From Tillandsia leiboldiana (taxonomy: Eukaryota; Streptophyta; Magnoliopsida; Poales; Bromeliaceae): a stretch of DNA of 64,000 bases. A model generated the notes under the pieces. That model saw only the letters and a program-made list of their open reading frames with translations. It did no database searches and was not told the origin of the DNA. A program made the translations under genes and the position numbers. Where the stretch lies: positions 21,262,491 to 21,326,490 of the forward strand of contig CM055075.1 in the NCBI GenBank assembly GCA_029204045.2. The letters are read 5' to 3'. Within the stretch, counting starts at the first letter, position 1, and every line of letters starts with the position of its first letter. This document shows positions 1 through 11,689 of the stretch, one piece after another.

Positions 1-820
1 TACTTGAATTACCCCTTCGAAAGTTGCGGCGAAACTTCCTTGTCAAGAGAGCGAGTTGCTTCTCAAATTCCTCCATAGATAGGTTCTCGTCATCGTCTGA
101 GGAGGATGTATCCGCGTCTTCTTCCTTAGTTGTTTTCAACGCATAACCTGAAGACTTAGAAGAGGATGCTTTTCCAGAAGAATAGTTAGTAGTAAATGTC
201 ATTTCATAAGTTTGTAATGAACCAACTAATTCTTCTACACGTATTTCGTCCGGGTGTTTAATAGTTTCAATGGCTGTAACCTTTGGGCGAAATCGTTCAG
301 GAAGAGTTCTTAAGATCTTTCTTACAATCTTAAATTCTGGAATCTTCTCTCCCAGGTTAGCACATGAGTTTACAATGTCTTGCAATCGTGTATAGTAGTC
401 CGTGAAAGATTCATTTTCTGCCATAAAAATGGAGTCAAATCTGCTCATAAGCATTTGCAGCTTTTGAATCTTCACGAGGTTAGTTCCCTCATGTGTAACC
501 TGAAGAACATCCCAGATTTCTTTTGCAGTCTCACATGCCGAGACGCGAGAGAATTCAGTTTGAGATAAGGCATTAAAAATAGCATTAATTCCCTTGCCAT
601 TGTAAGAAGATGAATCTAACTCTTCCTTGGTCCATTTCGACCTAGGTTTTAAGGTGCGAACATCAGAAATAATTTCAGTTGGATTAGACCATCCTAATTC
701 AATTGATTGCCACACCCTTTCGTCGATGGAAATTAAAAAGGCTTTCATCCGTACTTTCCAGTACGCATAATTTGTTCCATCAAAGAAAGGGGGTCGATTG
801 ATGTTTCCACCTTCAACCAT
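1..820 (-). CDS. gag: Sirevirus gag, N-terminal 273 residues (partial)
   Basis: The frame opens with ATG at 820-818 (MVEGGNINRPPFFDG) and stays open to the window edge with no stop. The family protein is the nucleocapsid polyprotein that packages element RNA. Visible are the copia gag N-terminus with the DGTNYAYWKVRM block (residues about 14-25), the LPERFRPKVTAIE block and the Asp/Ser-rich stretch before the zinc knuckles, which would lie beyond the edge. It is close to the gag at 32569, differing by scattered substitutions such as Glu-Ile-Ile-Ser for Glu-Phe-Ile-Gly near residue 45. The start is chosen because it lies 20 bases past the primer site, as in the full copy. Confidence 0.9.
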   Translation of the reverse strand, partial: MVEGGNINRPPFFDGTNYAYWKVRMKAFLISIDERVWQSIELGWSNPTEIISDVRTLKPRSKWTKEELDSSSYNGKGINAIFNALSQTEFSRVSACETAKEIWDVLQVTHEGTNLVKIQKLQMLMSRFDSIFMAENESFTDYYTRLQDIVNSCANLGEKIPEFKIVRKILRTLPERFRPKVTAIETIKHPDEIRVEELVGSLQTYEMTFTTNYSSGKASSSKSSGYALKTTKEEDADTSSSDDDENLSMEEFEKQLALLTRKFRRNFRRGNSS

Positions 821-839
821 TATTTACAACCCTATTCCT

Positions 840-851
840 GCTCTGATACCA
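840..851 (-). other. Primer binding site (tRNA-iMet), copia-2
   Basis: Read on the minus strand it is TGGTATCAGAGC, the usual complement of the 3' end of plant initiator tRNA-Met. It lies two bases from the LTR end at 854. The younger copy at 32538 has TAGTATCAGAGC at this place, one base different. Confidence 0.9.
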
Positions 852-853
852 CT

Positions 854-2203
854 TGTTGGGTTATATGTAATAAAGATCTAAATAGGGGAAAAAATACCTA
901 GAGGGGGGTGAATAGGTGTAAACAATAAACACTCAAAAAATCATTGCGCAATAAAAACCCAATGCGGAAATATAAATGAACACGCAAGATTTTTACGTGG
1001 AAAACTCCAAACCGGAGTAAAAAACCACGGGACCGATAACACGGTGAAATCCACTAGAATTAAACACGTACAAGGTGATATACCGTACTCACAGACGACT
1101 CAACCTTTTCCATACGCTCCTAGTTGATCTTCTCCGCTCGTTCCGCAACGCGTCTCGAATCCACGATCTGCGTCCAACGCCGAATCCACGGCGTCCAATG
1201 TCGAGTCCACGACGTCTGACCGAATCCACGGTCTTCACCCAGTAGTACGCTTCGAATCCACGAACGTACCTCGCTCCGAATCCACGAGAGCGGTTGAACC
1301 TTGAATCCACAAGGACACGTGAATCCACGCGCCGATTTTAGGGTAAATCGTTGTTTTTGGGTGGTGATGATCCGCCGAATACTTAGATCAAAGATAGATA
1401 GGAAATACCATCTAAGTATTCATTAGTTTGATTCAACTCAAGATGTGAGTATGAAAACCTAGAATCAAACTAATCAATATAGATGAAGAAACATAGAGTA
1501 ATATCTAATGATTTCCTTTCTTCTCTATATGTGGATCTAGGGCCGTATAAGATGATATTTGATTATGACGACTCTATTTGGATTAACTGGATTCACCCTA
1601 GAAAAAGAATCATAGGGTGTATTTATAGGTTAGAAACCCTAGGAAGGAGATAAGAATAAAAAACCTACAATTTCTGGAAATTTTACGGACGGCGATCCGG
1701 ATCGGATTAGCTGTGATCCGGATCGTCGTAACGAGTCAGACAATTCCAGAAAAACGAAGGTTCGGGATCCGGATCGAAGTGCTTGATCCGGATCGTTCAT
1801 ATAGTTCACCAAACATCAACGTTCGGGATCCGGATTGCGAAGCCTGATCCGGATCGTTCAAGGAAAATGGTAAACTCAATGTTCGGGATCCGGATCAAGA
1901 GAAGCTACGATCCGGATTGAACTGGTGTATGAACGAACTACCTTCGGGATCCGGATTGAACAATCTGATCCGGATCCTGAACATGTCCTATGTCCAGTTT
2001 TTGACTTTTATGCAATGAAAAATTCTTCCAAGTGTTTCTACACTACAAGAAGTATTCGGATCACCAAAAATATTTAGTTAAACATACCTGATCCTTTTGA
2101 ATTCTTCTTTCTTGAGATTGAGTTAAATGATCCAACCTTCTTCACCTTCAATCTTCAAGACTTGAACCTTTCACGAAATTACGCCAACTCAAATTCCGTA
2201 ACA
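854..2203 (-). repeat. 5' LTR of copia-2
   Basis: The minus-strand LTR begins TGTTACGGAA at 2203 and ends at 854, about 1350 bp against 1369 bp in the two LTRs of the copy at 31167. It holds an array of GATCCGGATC-type palindromes (about 1690-1980), a TATA box (TATAAAT, 1627-1621), a stretch of repeated GTGGATTC motifs (1140-1330) with an Arg-rich 79-codon frame, and the C-rich, self-complementary motif near its end (about 895-918) common in plant copia LTRs. Confidence 0.92.
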
Positions 2204-3865
2204 AAATGATCAATAGAAATTTTTTCCTTTTAGTTGTCAAAAGGGGTTAGTTTTATCGTTTGATGGAGTTAGTGGATCGTGTAAAGACGGTTACTTTACG
2301 TTCTTCCTTCCTTACAATGTAGGGAAACCTCAGAGGCAAAAGGAGCTAAAATTGTCTCCTCCAGGAACCCAGAAAGCACCTCGAGGTGGGGAATTCTACT
2401 GAAATTGGGTGACCACTCCCCTTGCTCCTTTGCTTTTCGATTCGAAGCATGATAGTAGCCTGTTAGAGGCGTTAGGTAATTATGATTATGATTGCCTGTG
2501 TAGATGGATTCTGATGAAAGAGTGCAACTATTGGTTGCCAGAGATAGAGGAATAGATGTGCATGTGCAAATGGACACAGTGAAAAAGTGCAACTGTTGGT
2601 TGCCAAAGATATATGATGATTATGCATGCGTAGAGGTAATTACTATTTGATGAATGAAATGAAAATGACTGCATGCATGAAAAAGGATTAGCAATTATGA
2701 TTGTGATCATGTTAGGGTGTAACCCTAGGAATCACGTGACATAAGGGAACAACAATTGTTGGTAGTAGGACTAGGAGAAAACCTAGTTTAGGGGTTTGAC
2801 GAGTGACATCGAACTAGGAGTTATCCTAGGATTGGACGAGTGGCATTGTCTTAGGGGATAACCTAAGGACACTGGATAGAGTGATCAACATAGAGTCAAG
2901 GAACTCTAGGATGAGTATGACATGGAACTTAGGTAAAGGGGACCTAAGGTTAACTAGTGATCAATATAGAGTCAAGGAACTCTAGGATGAGTATGACATG
3001 GAACTTAGGTAAAAGGAACCTAAGGTGATTCAGAGGAGTTTAAACTCACAGACAGAAAATTAGAGTCAGTGTAACTCTAAATTAATAATGGAACAGGATA
3101 ATAGAGTTAAGTTAACTCTAGGATTCAGTAAGGAATCACGAAAATGGAAAAAGTGGATTAAGTGTGGAGACATGAAAGGGAAAACAGGAAATTAGAGTCA
3201 GTGTAACTCTAAGATAAAGGTGGAACAGGAGATTAGAGTCAGCGTAACTCTAAGATAAAAGTGGAACAGAAAATTAGAGTCAGTGTAACTCTAAGTTAAA
3301 AGTGGAACCAGAAAATAGAGTTAAGTTAACTCTAGGATTCAGTGAGGAATCAGGAAAGTGGGATGAGATCCCAAGGTTAAAGAATTAAACAAATACAACC
3401 CTAGAAAGTCATAGGGTGTCTGGGCAAATGGATAATAACTTTAACTTCAATTTGTGTTAAAGAAATAAAAGAGGCATACGACACGGGCAAGGGCCCAGCA
3501 GCATAGAGACCTAGAGGGTCTAGCAGAGGTATCCCTTTTATATATTTCTTGAGTGAACCTTGTATGGTGAGGAATTTATGTAAAGGAATTGTAATAATTT
3601 TATTTGCAAGTTCAGAAATGTAAAGTGTAATAAATTTAAGTTATGGTTCACTCTTGTATGCTTTCATTATCGCTTAAACTGTTTGTTTATGAAATGAAAG
3701 TTTAAATTTATAGTGATTTTTAGTACTCTGATATTGAGCTTCCGCATATACTTGTTGTATGATTATGGATATTACCGTTCCTTTCGGGTAGTGAAAGGTT
3801 ATACCCGATTGGCGGGTCTGTTGGCGTGCCCGAACCGTACAAATTGGCGGACTCGGGGCGTGACA
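2204..3865 (+). repeat. 3' part of a gypsy family X LTR, plus strand
   Basis: The block ends GGGGCGTGACA at 3865 and matches, in opposite orientation, the LTR at 60055-63176 (for example the region around 3640-3865 against 60055-60290). Its left part is beyond the copia-2 insertion and outside the window. The segment 2760-3420 is an array of short quasi-palindromes of the type TAGAGTT...AACTCTA and CTAGG...CCTAG. No coding frame is credible. The flank tgaac (3866-3870) is the expected duplication, unverifiable here. Confidence 0.8.
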
Positions 3866-4592
3866 TGAACAGTACCCCAAAATGCACCCCAAACCATCAG
3901 CGCCCGAATCGTCCAGGAAGTGCCACGTGTCCCCGCACAGCAAACAGCGGGTTCGGCCAACCCGCTCGCACCACGTGGCCGCGCCCGCGCGCAACGCCTC
4001 GGTCGGCGCGCCCACGTGCGCGCACGCGCGTTGCCGGCGCCCACGTCGCGCACGCATCCCAAGGTACCAGCCGAACCCGCTCCGTGGACCGCGCCCAATG
4101 CACCAACCAACCAGCGGCCGCCACGTGTCCAGCCCCCGGTGCTCGCGCCTGCCATGGACCGCGCCCTTCTGCAGCGCTGCGTAGACCGCGCCGCTTGGGC
4201 CGGCCACTCCCGTGCCGCCACGCGTCCTTCCCCAGTGCACGCCTCGCCCCGCGGACCGAGCGGTCAACGCCTCTGCCCGTCGCCGCGCTCCGCCGCTGCC
4301 GGCGCTGCCCCGGCCGCCGGAACAGTAAATCATGCCTCGAAATTCGTGTTTTGGCATCCGGGCTCCGAAAAATACAAGTAAATAGTCCATTTTCATCGTT
4401 TTCGCGCGCTGAATCCAAATTCGATGTCGTTTTGCCCAATTCCACTTCTAAAATTTGTCGAAGGCTTCCGGTTAGGCAAACTTACTCCCATTTTACACAC
4501 TGAATCCATTTCTTGGGTCTGACTCGCGCACAAACAATCCAGAAGCTACGGATCCATCAGTAATCCTTTATGCGGGGATTCAGGTCCTCACA
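3866..4592 (-). repeat. U3 end of gypsy LTR C, minus strand
   Basis: The minus strand starts TGTGAGGACC at 4592, the start consensus shared by the other gypsy LTRs here (TGTGATGACC in E). Past about 250 bp comes a GC-rich array (3880-4320) with four CACGTG cores in CCACGTGTC/CCACGTGG/CCACGTGC contexts. The rest of the LTR is outside the window because an X-family LTR inserted at 3865/3866. The long frames across the GC-rich part, on both strands, are composition artefacts. Confidence 0.75.
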
Positions 4593-4946
4593 AGATACAT
4601 CTCTGAATAAAAGTAACTCCAAATACAAAACCCACATGAATACAACTCTAGGACTGACATAATACATAAAGTTGGCTCCAGCCAGACCAAATATACAGTA
4701 GCCTGGGTACAAAAGAAGACTAAAAGAAATAAATAAACTATAGGGCAACCTCTATCAGAACCATCAGGGTGGAGCTCTATCTAGTCCGCGACTCTCTTGC
4801 CGCGCTCTTCCTGCATCGTTGCTCCAGAAGAGATCACTAGGGAGCAACAACAGGTGTGAGAACTACTAACAAGCAGTCCTCAGTGGGTAAATCATCGAAC
4901 CTCCGACCTACTCACCGAGTTTACCGGAGGGGCAAGTAGGTGATAT

Positions 4947-5203
4947 CACTACAACAAAATTATGTTATAGCGACACTTTTAAGTGTTTCTAAAATCTAAA
5001 AAAAGTGTCGCTGGCAAAAATACCAACGCTTATTATTAGTGTTGCTATATGTGCCGTCGCTAGGGTGTATAGCGACACATTTTTGTAATGTGTCTAAAAA
5101 ATGTGTCCCTATAACCTAATTTTGAATATAGATGGAATATAGATAGGACATTTATACAAAAGTGTCACAAGCATGTGTCTCTATAACCTAATTTGTTGTA
5201 GTG
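4947..5203. mobile_element. Small CACTA-type MITE
   Basis: A 257-bp element has termini CACTACAACAAA and, inverted, TTTGTTGTAGTG. Inside, subterminal motifs GTGTCGCTA / TAGCGACAC recur in both orientations, as in CACTA elements. It has no coding capacity. Flanking trinucleotides are tat (4944-4946) and tag (5204-5206), so the 3-bp duplication is imperfect. It is inserted in LTR B. Confidence 0.8.
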
Positions 5204-5327
5204 TAGTAAGAAGAATAATAGTAATAGCTGAAAAGGAAACTACTCTACTATGCCCAAAACCAACTGAATAATGTCAAGTGTATGCATGAATGAATGTATC
5301 ACTACCCTCGTGTATCAATAATGTCCC

Positions 5328-5715
5328 CAACTGTATGATCTCAAATAGACGCATGTATACCTCATAGAAACAACTACTGAGCTATATGATATCCTCAACT
5401 GTATGACCTCAAATAGACACATGCATAACTCATAGAAAATAACTACTGAGCTATATGATATCCTCAACTGTATGATCTCATATATATATAACCCAATCAA
5501 ATGGTCCTGTATAGGCCCAGACTTGCCTGTATAAATCAATCTCCACAACCGGTACACCAACCCGGTATAGAGCTCAATCTCACGCCGATACAACAACCCA
5601 GTATATAGCTCAATCTCAACGCCGGTACAACAACCCGGTCCCAGTATCACTCTCAACGCCGGTACAACAACCCGGTCCCAATATCACTCTCAATGCCGGT
5701 ACAACAACCCGGTCT
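5328..5715. repeat. Two tandem arrays in LTR B
   Basis: About 5328-5490 holds two and a half copies of a roughly 69-bp unit beginning CAACTGTATGATCTCA. About 5526-5715 holds about five copies of a roughly 37-bp unit containing GGTACAACAACCCGGT. Both lie in the transcribed half of the LTR. Similar short arrays appear at the same relative place in LTRs D and F but with different sequences. Confidence 0.7.
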
Positions 5716-8125
5716 CGCCTACTCCGGAGTGGCACTCGATGGGAGCGACCCGCTCGAGTCAATAAGTAACCCATGTCCAACAGCTCTATCAAGTATCTCA
5801 GTCAATCAGGCAAAAGTCGACACTATGCTCAAAGTGGAGACTCACTCAATCCACAATACAAAACCCAGCCCGAACTGATGCATAACACTAATCGGTCCAA
5901 CTGCCCACAGTTCACGGTTGCCGAAACAATATCCCGAGTCGATAATCTGGTGCTAACCCACCCGACTCAACAACATAGCTATACTATCCCCATCCCTGCT
6001 CTCTAACCCGAGCAATAAATAGTATAAGAGAAAAGAAAAGGATTTTCTCCTAAGTTTGGTTCCAACATGAATAGTATAGCATGAATAAAAGATATATGGC
6101 CTATCTATATGTCTAGATATCAAGAAATAGTTCTCACACATGATCAATATGGTTCTCAACAAGAAACTTAAATATAAGCATGATTAAACCCACATAGATA
6201 GTAAGCATCACACAAGGTTGCACTTTTGGTTGAGTCGACTTGTAGGACGCAATTTCGATGTGCTCAACAACCCACCTGTTAGCCCAATGACTAGAATCCA
6301 ATCCCGCAGATTTTTGGCGACTCCGGTATGTTATTCGATACCTTTCCAACAACTCACCTTGCCTTGATATTCCTGTTGGAGAAAAACACGCATACTAACC
6401 TAATTTCCGATGCCGAAAAATCAGCTGAGATTTAACTCACTACATGTTCCAATTGAAACACCTATACATGTTGAACCCAAAAGTAAAATTGTTCATCTTG
6501 CATCTAAGATTATACTCATCCCTTAAAATTAACCACCTCAAGCACACTTAGCCACGAAATCATATAAAACCCTCAATTTACCATACATGCTATTCAAACA
6601 TACATGCAGATTTTCAGCAGCAATGGGACTGAAAAGAACTTAGAGATGGTGTATCAATTCTTATCCAAATTTCATGATTAAGGTATAAATTTGTTCCTCT
6701 TGAAGTCTAGAAGAAAATCCAACTTAAATTTCAATATTTCACCAAGGGAGCAAGGAGAAAACCTACAATTACCACATGCTGTCCAAAATTACAATCTGAA
6801 TAAAGGGTTTCAAAGATGATGAAATTTACCTAGTTTGTAGTAAGGTTTAGCCTTCCTATTCAACACAAAAATGTAGGGCTCTGAGTCCCAGTGAATTCCC
6901 CACAAAAATGATCCCAAAACTCCACTTCTTCAGTCCTAGCGAGCAAAAACACTATGCATGACTCAAAACTGGGTCCAAAATCTCAGCTGTACACAAGAGT
7001 CCTATAAATGGTTTAATTTACCTATTTTAGAGTCCAAATTTGAGGTTCCAGAAAATACAAAAATTGAAGCTCTTTAAGTCCTGGAAATTTTCCAGCAAAA
7101 ATCAACTTAAAATCCCATTTGTACACCCTAGGGGAGTAAAAACACTAACTTCTGTTCAGAATCCTCCACAGAAAACAAGTGTCTCAAATATTACTATATT
7201 TACCTAGTTTAGAGCTCCAATTTGGTCTTCTCTTCAATATGAAAGTTGTAGATCTTGAAGTTTCAAAGATAACCTCACAAAAATCACTCCAAAATTCCTC
7301 TCCTACAGCTCTGGAGGCCTCCTGGAAGAAAATGCGACGAAGTAGAACAAAAAACCAGCAATGATCAAGCTCCAACAATGGTGTTTCCTTGATGAAGAAG
7401 AAGAAGATGAAGGCTGCATCTTGGACTCCTTAGCAACTAGAAGGGAGAAGAAGTCCAAAAGAGCTAACCCCAGCCATTAAGCTCCCTTAAATAGGCTTAA
7501 CAAGCTCCAAAAGTGAGCTTGAGGTGCACCAAAACACCTCACCAACTCCCCCTCTCACATCAATCCCCCTTGCACCCGATCCGGTGCAAGGGGGTTCGGA
7601 CCAAATGGTCCGACCGCCAGGGGTCACGCGGGCTCACGCCACGCGCGCGCGCGCGCATGCGCGGCGCGTGTGCTGCCCGCCCGGTGCACCGCGCGTGCAC
7701 CGGCCGCGCGCCCGGGCGCCTAGACCCGGTGCAGCGCTGCCGTGCACCGCGCATGCACCGGCCCGGTTCCGCCGTACACAGGCCGCCCAGTGAGCCCGGT
7801 CCACCGAGTCCGTACACCCAAAAACCTTATTTTAACTCCAAAAAGATCAGAAATAGTGTATTTCGCACAATTTTTCGCACCGAGTCCATTTTTCTCATCC
7901 ATTTGGCGAACCGAGGATCCCGACACACCGGAAAAGTATAATCAAAGCTCTCCAAACCATAAATATACAACCACCGCACTTCCGTACACCCCATTTATAT
8001 GATTTTTCACACTGGATCTAAATTTTGCATTCTCTTCGCTCGTCGACAACTCTAGCACACCCAAAATGTACCAACAAGCTACCAATCCACTAGTAACTCA
8101 ACTCACAAAGATTCCGGTCTTCACA

Positions 8126-8923
8126 TAGAATGCATAAGTGATCATTCTACCACATTTAAATCCAATAAAACTTGAAAATACCTAAACCCTAGAACCTCAC
8201 CTCTTATTCTTGCCCCAAAATATGGAGAAGAGGGCTACTTCTAGCTCTAAGATCCTCCTTTAGAAGCCTCCTTCAAGTCTCTTGCCTCACAAAAGATCAA
8301 TCCCTTCACTTCTTCAAGCTAGGGTTTCTTTCCCAAGCTTCTAGAGTGAGAAAGAGAAAAGAGGAGTGAGAGGGGAGGGTGGAAAACGCTGTTTTGAGAG
8401 AGGGGGTCATGTTTTGAAGTGGGCTAACCCAACTTAAACCCTCCACATTAACTACAGTTAACCCAGTTTACCTGGGCTGTCAGGGCTTAGAGTACCGGTA
8501 CACGGGTTTGGGATACTGGTACGCGGCTTCTAGTTCCGGTACCAGGACTCCAGTTTTGGTATGCCAGCATAAGAACTCTCTAACCCGAGGGCTGAAATTT
8601 TTTGTTTTACATGGGATACCGGTACGCGGGTTGAGGTACCAGTACACCAGCACCTAGAAAATTTCCCAGTTTTCTTCCAACCCGCGAGTTGGATTTCTAG
8701 CTTTTCTGTAGGGTTCCGATACCACCATGGGGTTCCGGTATCCTATCCAAAATTCTAAAATTTCTAGATTTGGATCTTCTAAACCTCGCTTCCTCGACTC
8801 ACTTTTGATCGGAAGGCTTTTGTTTCGAACCAAAACACTTAAAACTCATTCTTAATAACATTTTGAGCATGTTCAAAGTAATTAAACGACGCTTTGCTAT
8901 TTTGCGAAAGCCGGTGCACTACA
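8126..8923 (-). repeat. Family X 3' LTR fragment
   Basis: This matches 62385-63176 base for base over long stretches, including the GGTACCGGTAC palindrome array (8490-8760 against 62740-62995) and the end CTACA. The minus strand starts TGTAGTGCACC at 8923. The remainder was displaced beyond the left window edge by LTR B and its own insertions. Confidence 0.85.
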
Positions 8924-8940
8924 ACACTCCCTCCTTATAG
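8924..8940 (-). other. Polypurine tract of family X
   Basis: On the minus strand this is CTATAAGGAGGGAGTGT directly before the LTR start. It is preceded by GACGAAACT, the same word that precedes the polypurine tracts of E and F. The following internal stretch 8941-9254 contains no recognisable coding sequence. Confidence 0.7.
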
Positions 8941-9439
8941 GAGTTTCGTCCGCAAAACTAAAATCACGTGTTAATTCGAAATTTGTTGAATATAAGGTTT
9001 TGCCCCCATACTGGGCCTCTCGCATGCCACCATTGGGCATCATATCGTCCTCTTGGCAAGCCCTCACGAACCTCTTATTTGTGAACTTTCAACTTGACTC
9101 CGCAGAAATTCTAGACGTTGCGTCCTGATAACTTCACCAACTAGGTAAAGGGTACAAACGAGCACTTGCTCCTCCAATCACCACTCTCAACTATTCCGCA
9201 CGTCACTAGCGCTCTTAACCCACAAGCTTTCAGTTAACCCGTCTATTTCGGATTACCAATGTGATGGCCCGAATCCCCGTGTTACTTGACCGTGTGGTTT
9301 GTAGCGTGAAAACACCTATTATTGGTGTACCGAGTGTGTTATGCATCAAACGGACGTGAAAAACGGGCTCAGCGCGTGAAAATAGCTAAAATAAGCTATT
9401 TGGGCTCACTGGGCCCATTTTGGAAATGGGCCGGTCCAC

Positions 9440-9838
9440 GGCCTAAGGCGCGTGCACCGGGAGCAGCCAACCTTGGAAAGGACACGCAGCAGGCACTGGT
9501 TGGCCGACCGGGCGACACATGTCACCCGGGGATTCGCGGAATGTGCGTGCGGGCAGGCGGCATGGCAGGCGATGCGGATTCCCCGTACGGGAGCCGCGCT
9601 CGGCGCGCCCAATGGCCGCGCTTGGCGCGGCTTCCCTGTTCGCGGGCCACACGTCACGTGGCCTTTGGTCGCTCCCACCTACCCCCCGTGCGGACACATG
9701 GCACGCTGTGGGGCGTCTGATCTAGGTTTTGGGTGCTCCCGATGGCCGCCACGTGTCCAGGGAGAGGGCCCGATTGTTCCGGGCGCTCGAAAATGTACCC
9801 AAAAGTTGAGTTTTGGTGTGTTTTTGGGCTATAAATAG
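9440..9838 (+). promoter_or_regulatory. U3 promoter of LTR D
   Basis: A GC-rich block contains CACGTG at about 9654 and CCACGTGTCC at about 9750, and is followed by a TATA box TATAAATAG at 9830-9838. The sequence downstream (CTTTTGG...CTCTTCTTCTCC) looks like a leader. The layout equals that of LTRs E, F and I. Confidence 0.7.
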
Positions 9839-11689
9839 GTCCTTTCTTCTCCACTTTGGCTCTTTTGGACTTAAATTTTTTGGAGAGGTTTTACCAGAGC
9901 TTCTTACACTCTTCTTCTCCACTTCCATCACCAAAGAGAGATCCAAGGTGGCTTCTTCACCATCTTTTTCCTTAAGTTGAAGGGCAACACCATTATTGCT
10001 GATTTTCAACCTTCTCCGTCGTGTTTTGGTGCAGAGGCTCTACAAGACTCATCTTTTGGAGTTTTCATATGATTTTTGGGGGGGGATCTCTATAAGAGGT
10101 AGGCCTACAACTTTGGTATTCAACACTCTTCTTGGATCATGAGTTTTTTTTGAGGTTTTTAATCCATCTCTCGAGCCTTCGTGCACAGATTTTATTTTCG
10201 CACAGTCAATAGTATTTATATAATTTCTCGGTGATTTGTGCATGAATTTTGGAGTTCTTTGACTTGATTCATATCTACTCTCAAATAGGAATCCATTGAC
10301 ACCTTGCTTGCTGGATTTGGAGCTCGTTTGCCAAGGTAACTTTATCAATCTTCACGACCCTGTTTCAGAATTTGTTGCAGTTCCTGTTTTGAATTTTGTT
10401 TTGAGGGATGAACCTTTGGATGCAGAATTTTGGTGAATACTTGAGATTTTTCAGGATTTTAAAGTTTGGACATATTTTTAAGTTTAAAGTGAGTATTTTC
10501 TCTTTTGAAATCAGTGGAAAATTCCTCATGGATTGGTCTCTATTATTCTTGGAAGTTCATACTGAAATTTGAATGTGATTTTTGGACAGCATTGGACCCT
10601 TTTGCTAATGGGATAATTAAGGGAACCTTAAAATGGATCTTTGAGATGTGGATGATAATTTTTGGACAGAGGAAGACCTAAAATTACTGCTTAGAGCTTA
10701 AAATTGAGGTATAATATTCAAAACTTAAGTCTATCTTCAAAGAGGTTGCTTGCTGGAATTTTCCCAGAAATCCGCGTAGTGATTTTGTTTTGTCGATTGT
10801 ACTCAATCCGACAGTGATCTCTAGGCGATTTTCTAGGCGTTGGATTCTTAACTGGTAGGAGATCGTGCACGCCAATTTTCAGCACAATTGGACATCGGAT
10901 CGTCGAGCTATCAGGTGGGTTGTTGAACACCTCCAAAGCTGCGATTTACCCACTCGGGCTATTAGATTTCTACATGACATAGTTGATTGTTGCTTCCTTA
11001 TTCCTTGGTGAATCATGCTTGAATGTCCATGTTTATGTTATGTTAAATGATTCTTAGCCTATCCATGTGTGAATGGTTAGTTTTGTTGATCTTATACCAC
11101 CTCATGTGAAGATGATCATAAGTGATAATCCTTAAGTTTATGCTATGTGAGAGTAATCTTGGTTATTAATCTTTAGCCTACACTATGTGAGATTATTGTA
11201 GTTGTTGATTCTTCACCTATCTATGAGAGAGTGATTGGTTGGTTTCACTACAACAAAATAGCTTTTTTGTGGCAATTTAATAGCGGCAATTATAAAATGA
11301 CCGCTATTAAATAATATCTAATTATACTTTAGCGGTAATTATTTTAATTTTATTTTTTTTACCGACTAATAACTTTATGTTAAATATGTCCGCATTTGGC
11401 TATCTTTTGAAAAGTGCTTTTAGGCAAAAAAAAAAATTAATTATTTTAATAGAGTATTTAAAAAGTGATTTTGATTTTTAAAATTAAATTTTAAAAATTT
11501 CAAATTAAAAATTTTAAAAATTTTAAATATTAAATTTTAAATTTTAAATTTAATATTTAATATTTATGATAAAATTTAAATTTAAAAATTTAAAATTTAA
11601 AAATTTAAATTATATGTTTAATTTTCAAATTATAATTTAAATTTTAAATTTCAAATTTTTAATCCTAACCCCAACCCAAATCCAACCCT

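Larger units (their letters stand above)
1..2203 (-). mobile_element. Sirevirus-like Ty1/copia element, partial (copia-2)
   Basis: This is the upstream end of a minus-strand LTR retrotransposon cut by the window edge. Reading right to left it shows a complete 5' LTR (2203-854), a tRNA-Met primer site and the first 273 codons of gag. It is the same family as the complete copy at 31167-41639 and nearly collinear with it. The LTR ends TG...CA are present. The right flank 2204-2208 (aaatg) should be its target duplication, but the partner lies outside the window. It is inserted in an LTR of gypsy family X. Confidence 0.93.
4593..8125 (-). repeat. Gypsy LTR B, minus strand (left end outside window)
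   Basis: The minus strand starts TGTGAAGACC at 8125. In transcription order it shows a GC-rich U3 array (7820-7600), a TATA-like run around 7494, a long leader-like stretch of low coding potential and the R/U5 part up to 4593, where LTR C is inserted. The motif at about 4850-4930 (CACACCTG... and CCCACTGAGGA on the minus strand) is also found in the R region of E, F and D. A MITE sits at 4947-5203. The right flank tagaa (8126-8130) is the expected duplication. No gene was recognised. Confidence 0.72.

Noticed and set aside
3674..4503. Overlapping long Arg/Pro/Ala-rich frames on both strands
   Set aside because: They lie in the GC-rich U3 array of LTR C, occur on both strands and in several frames at once, and show no conserved motif. 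The same applies to 7513-8002, 9322-9854, 21430-22356, 26626-27411, 46198-46744 and 51784-53411.
8911..8926. CACTACAAC at the X LTR end as a CACTA terminus
   Set aside because: It coincides with the LTR terminus beside a polypurine tract and is conserved as GGACTACA in the other LTR; no partner terminus exists.
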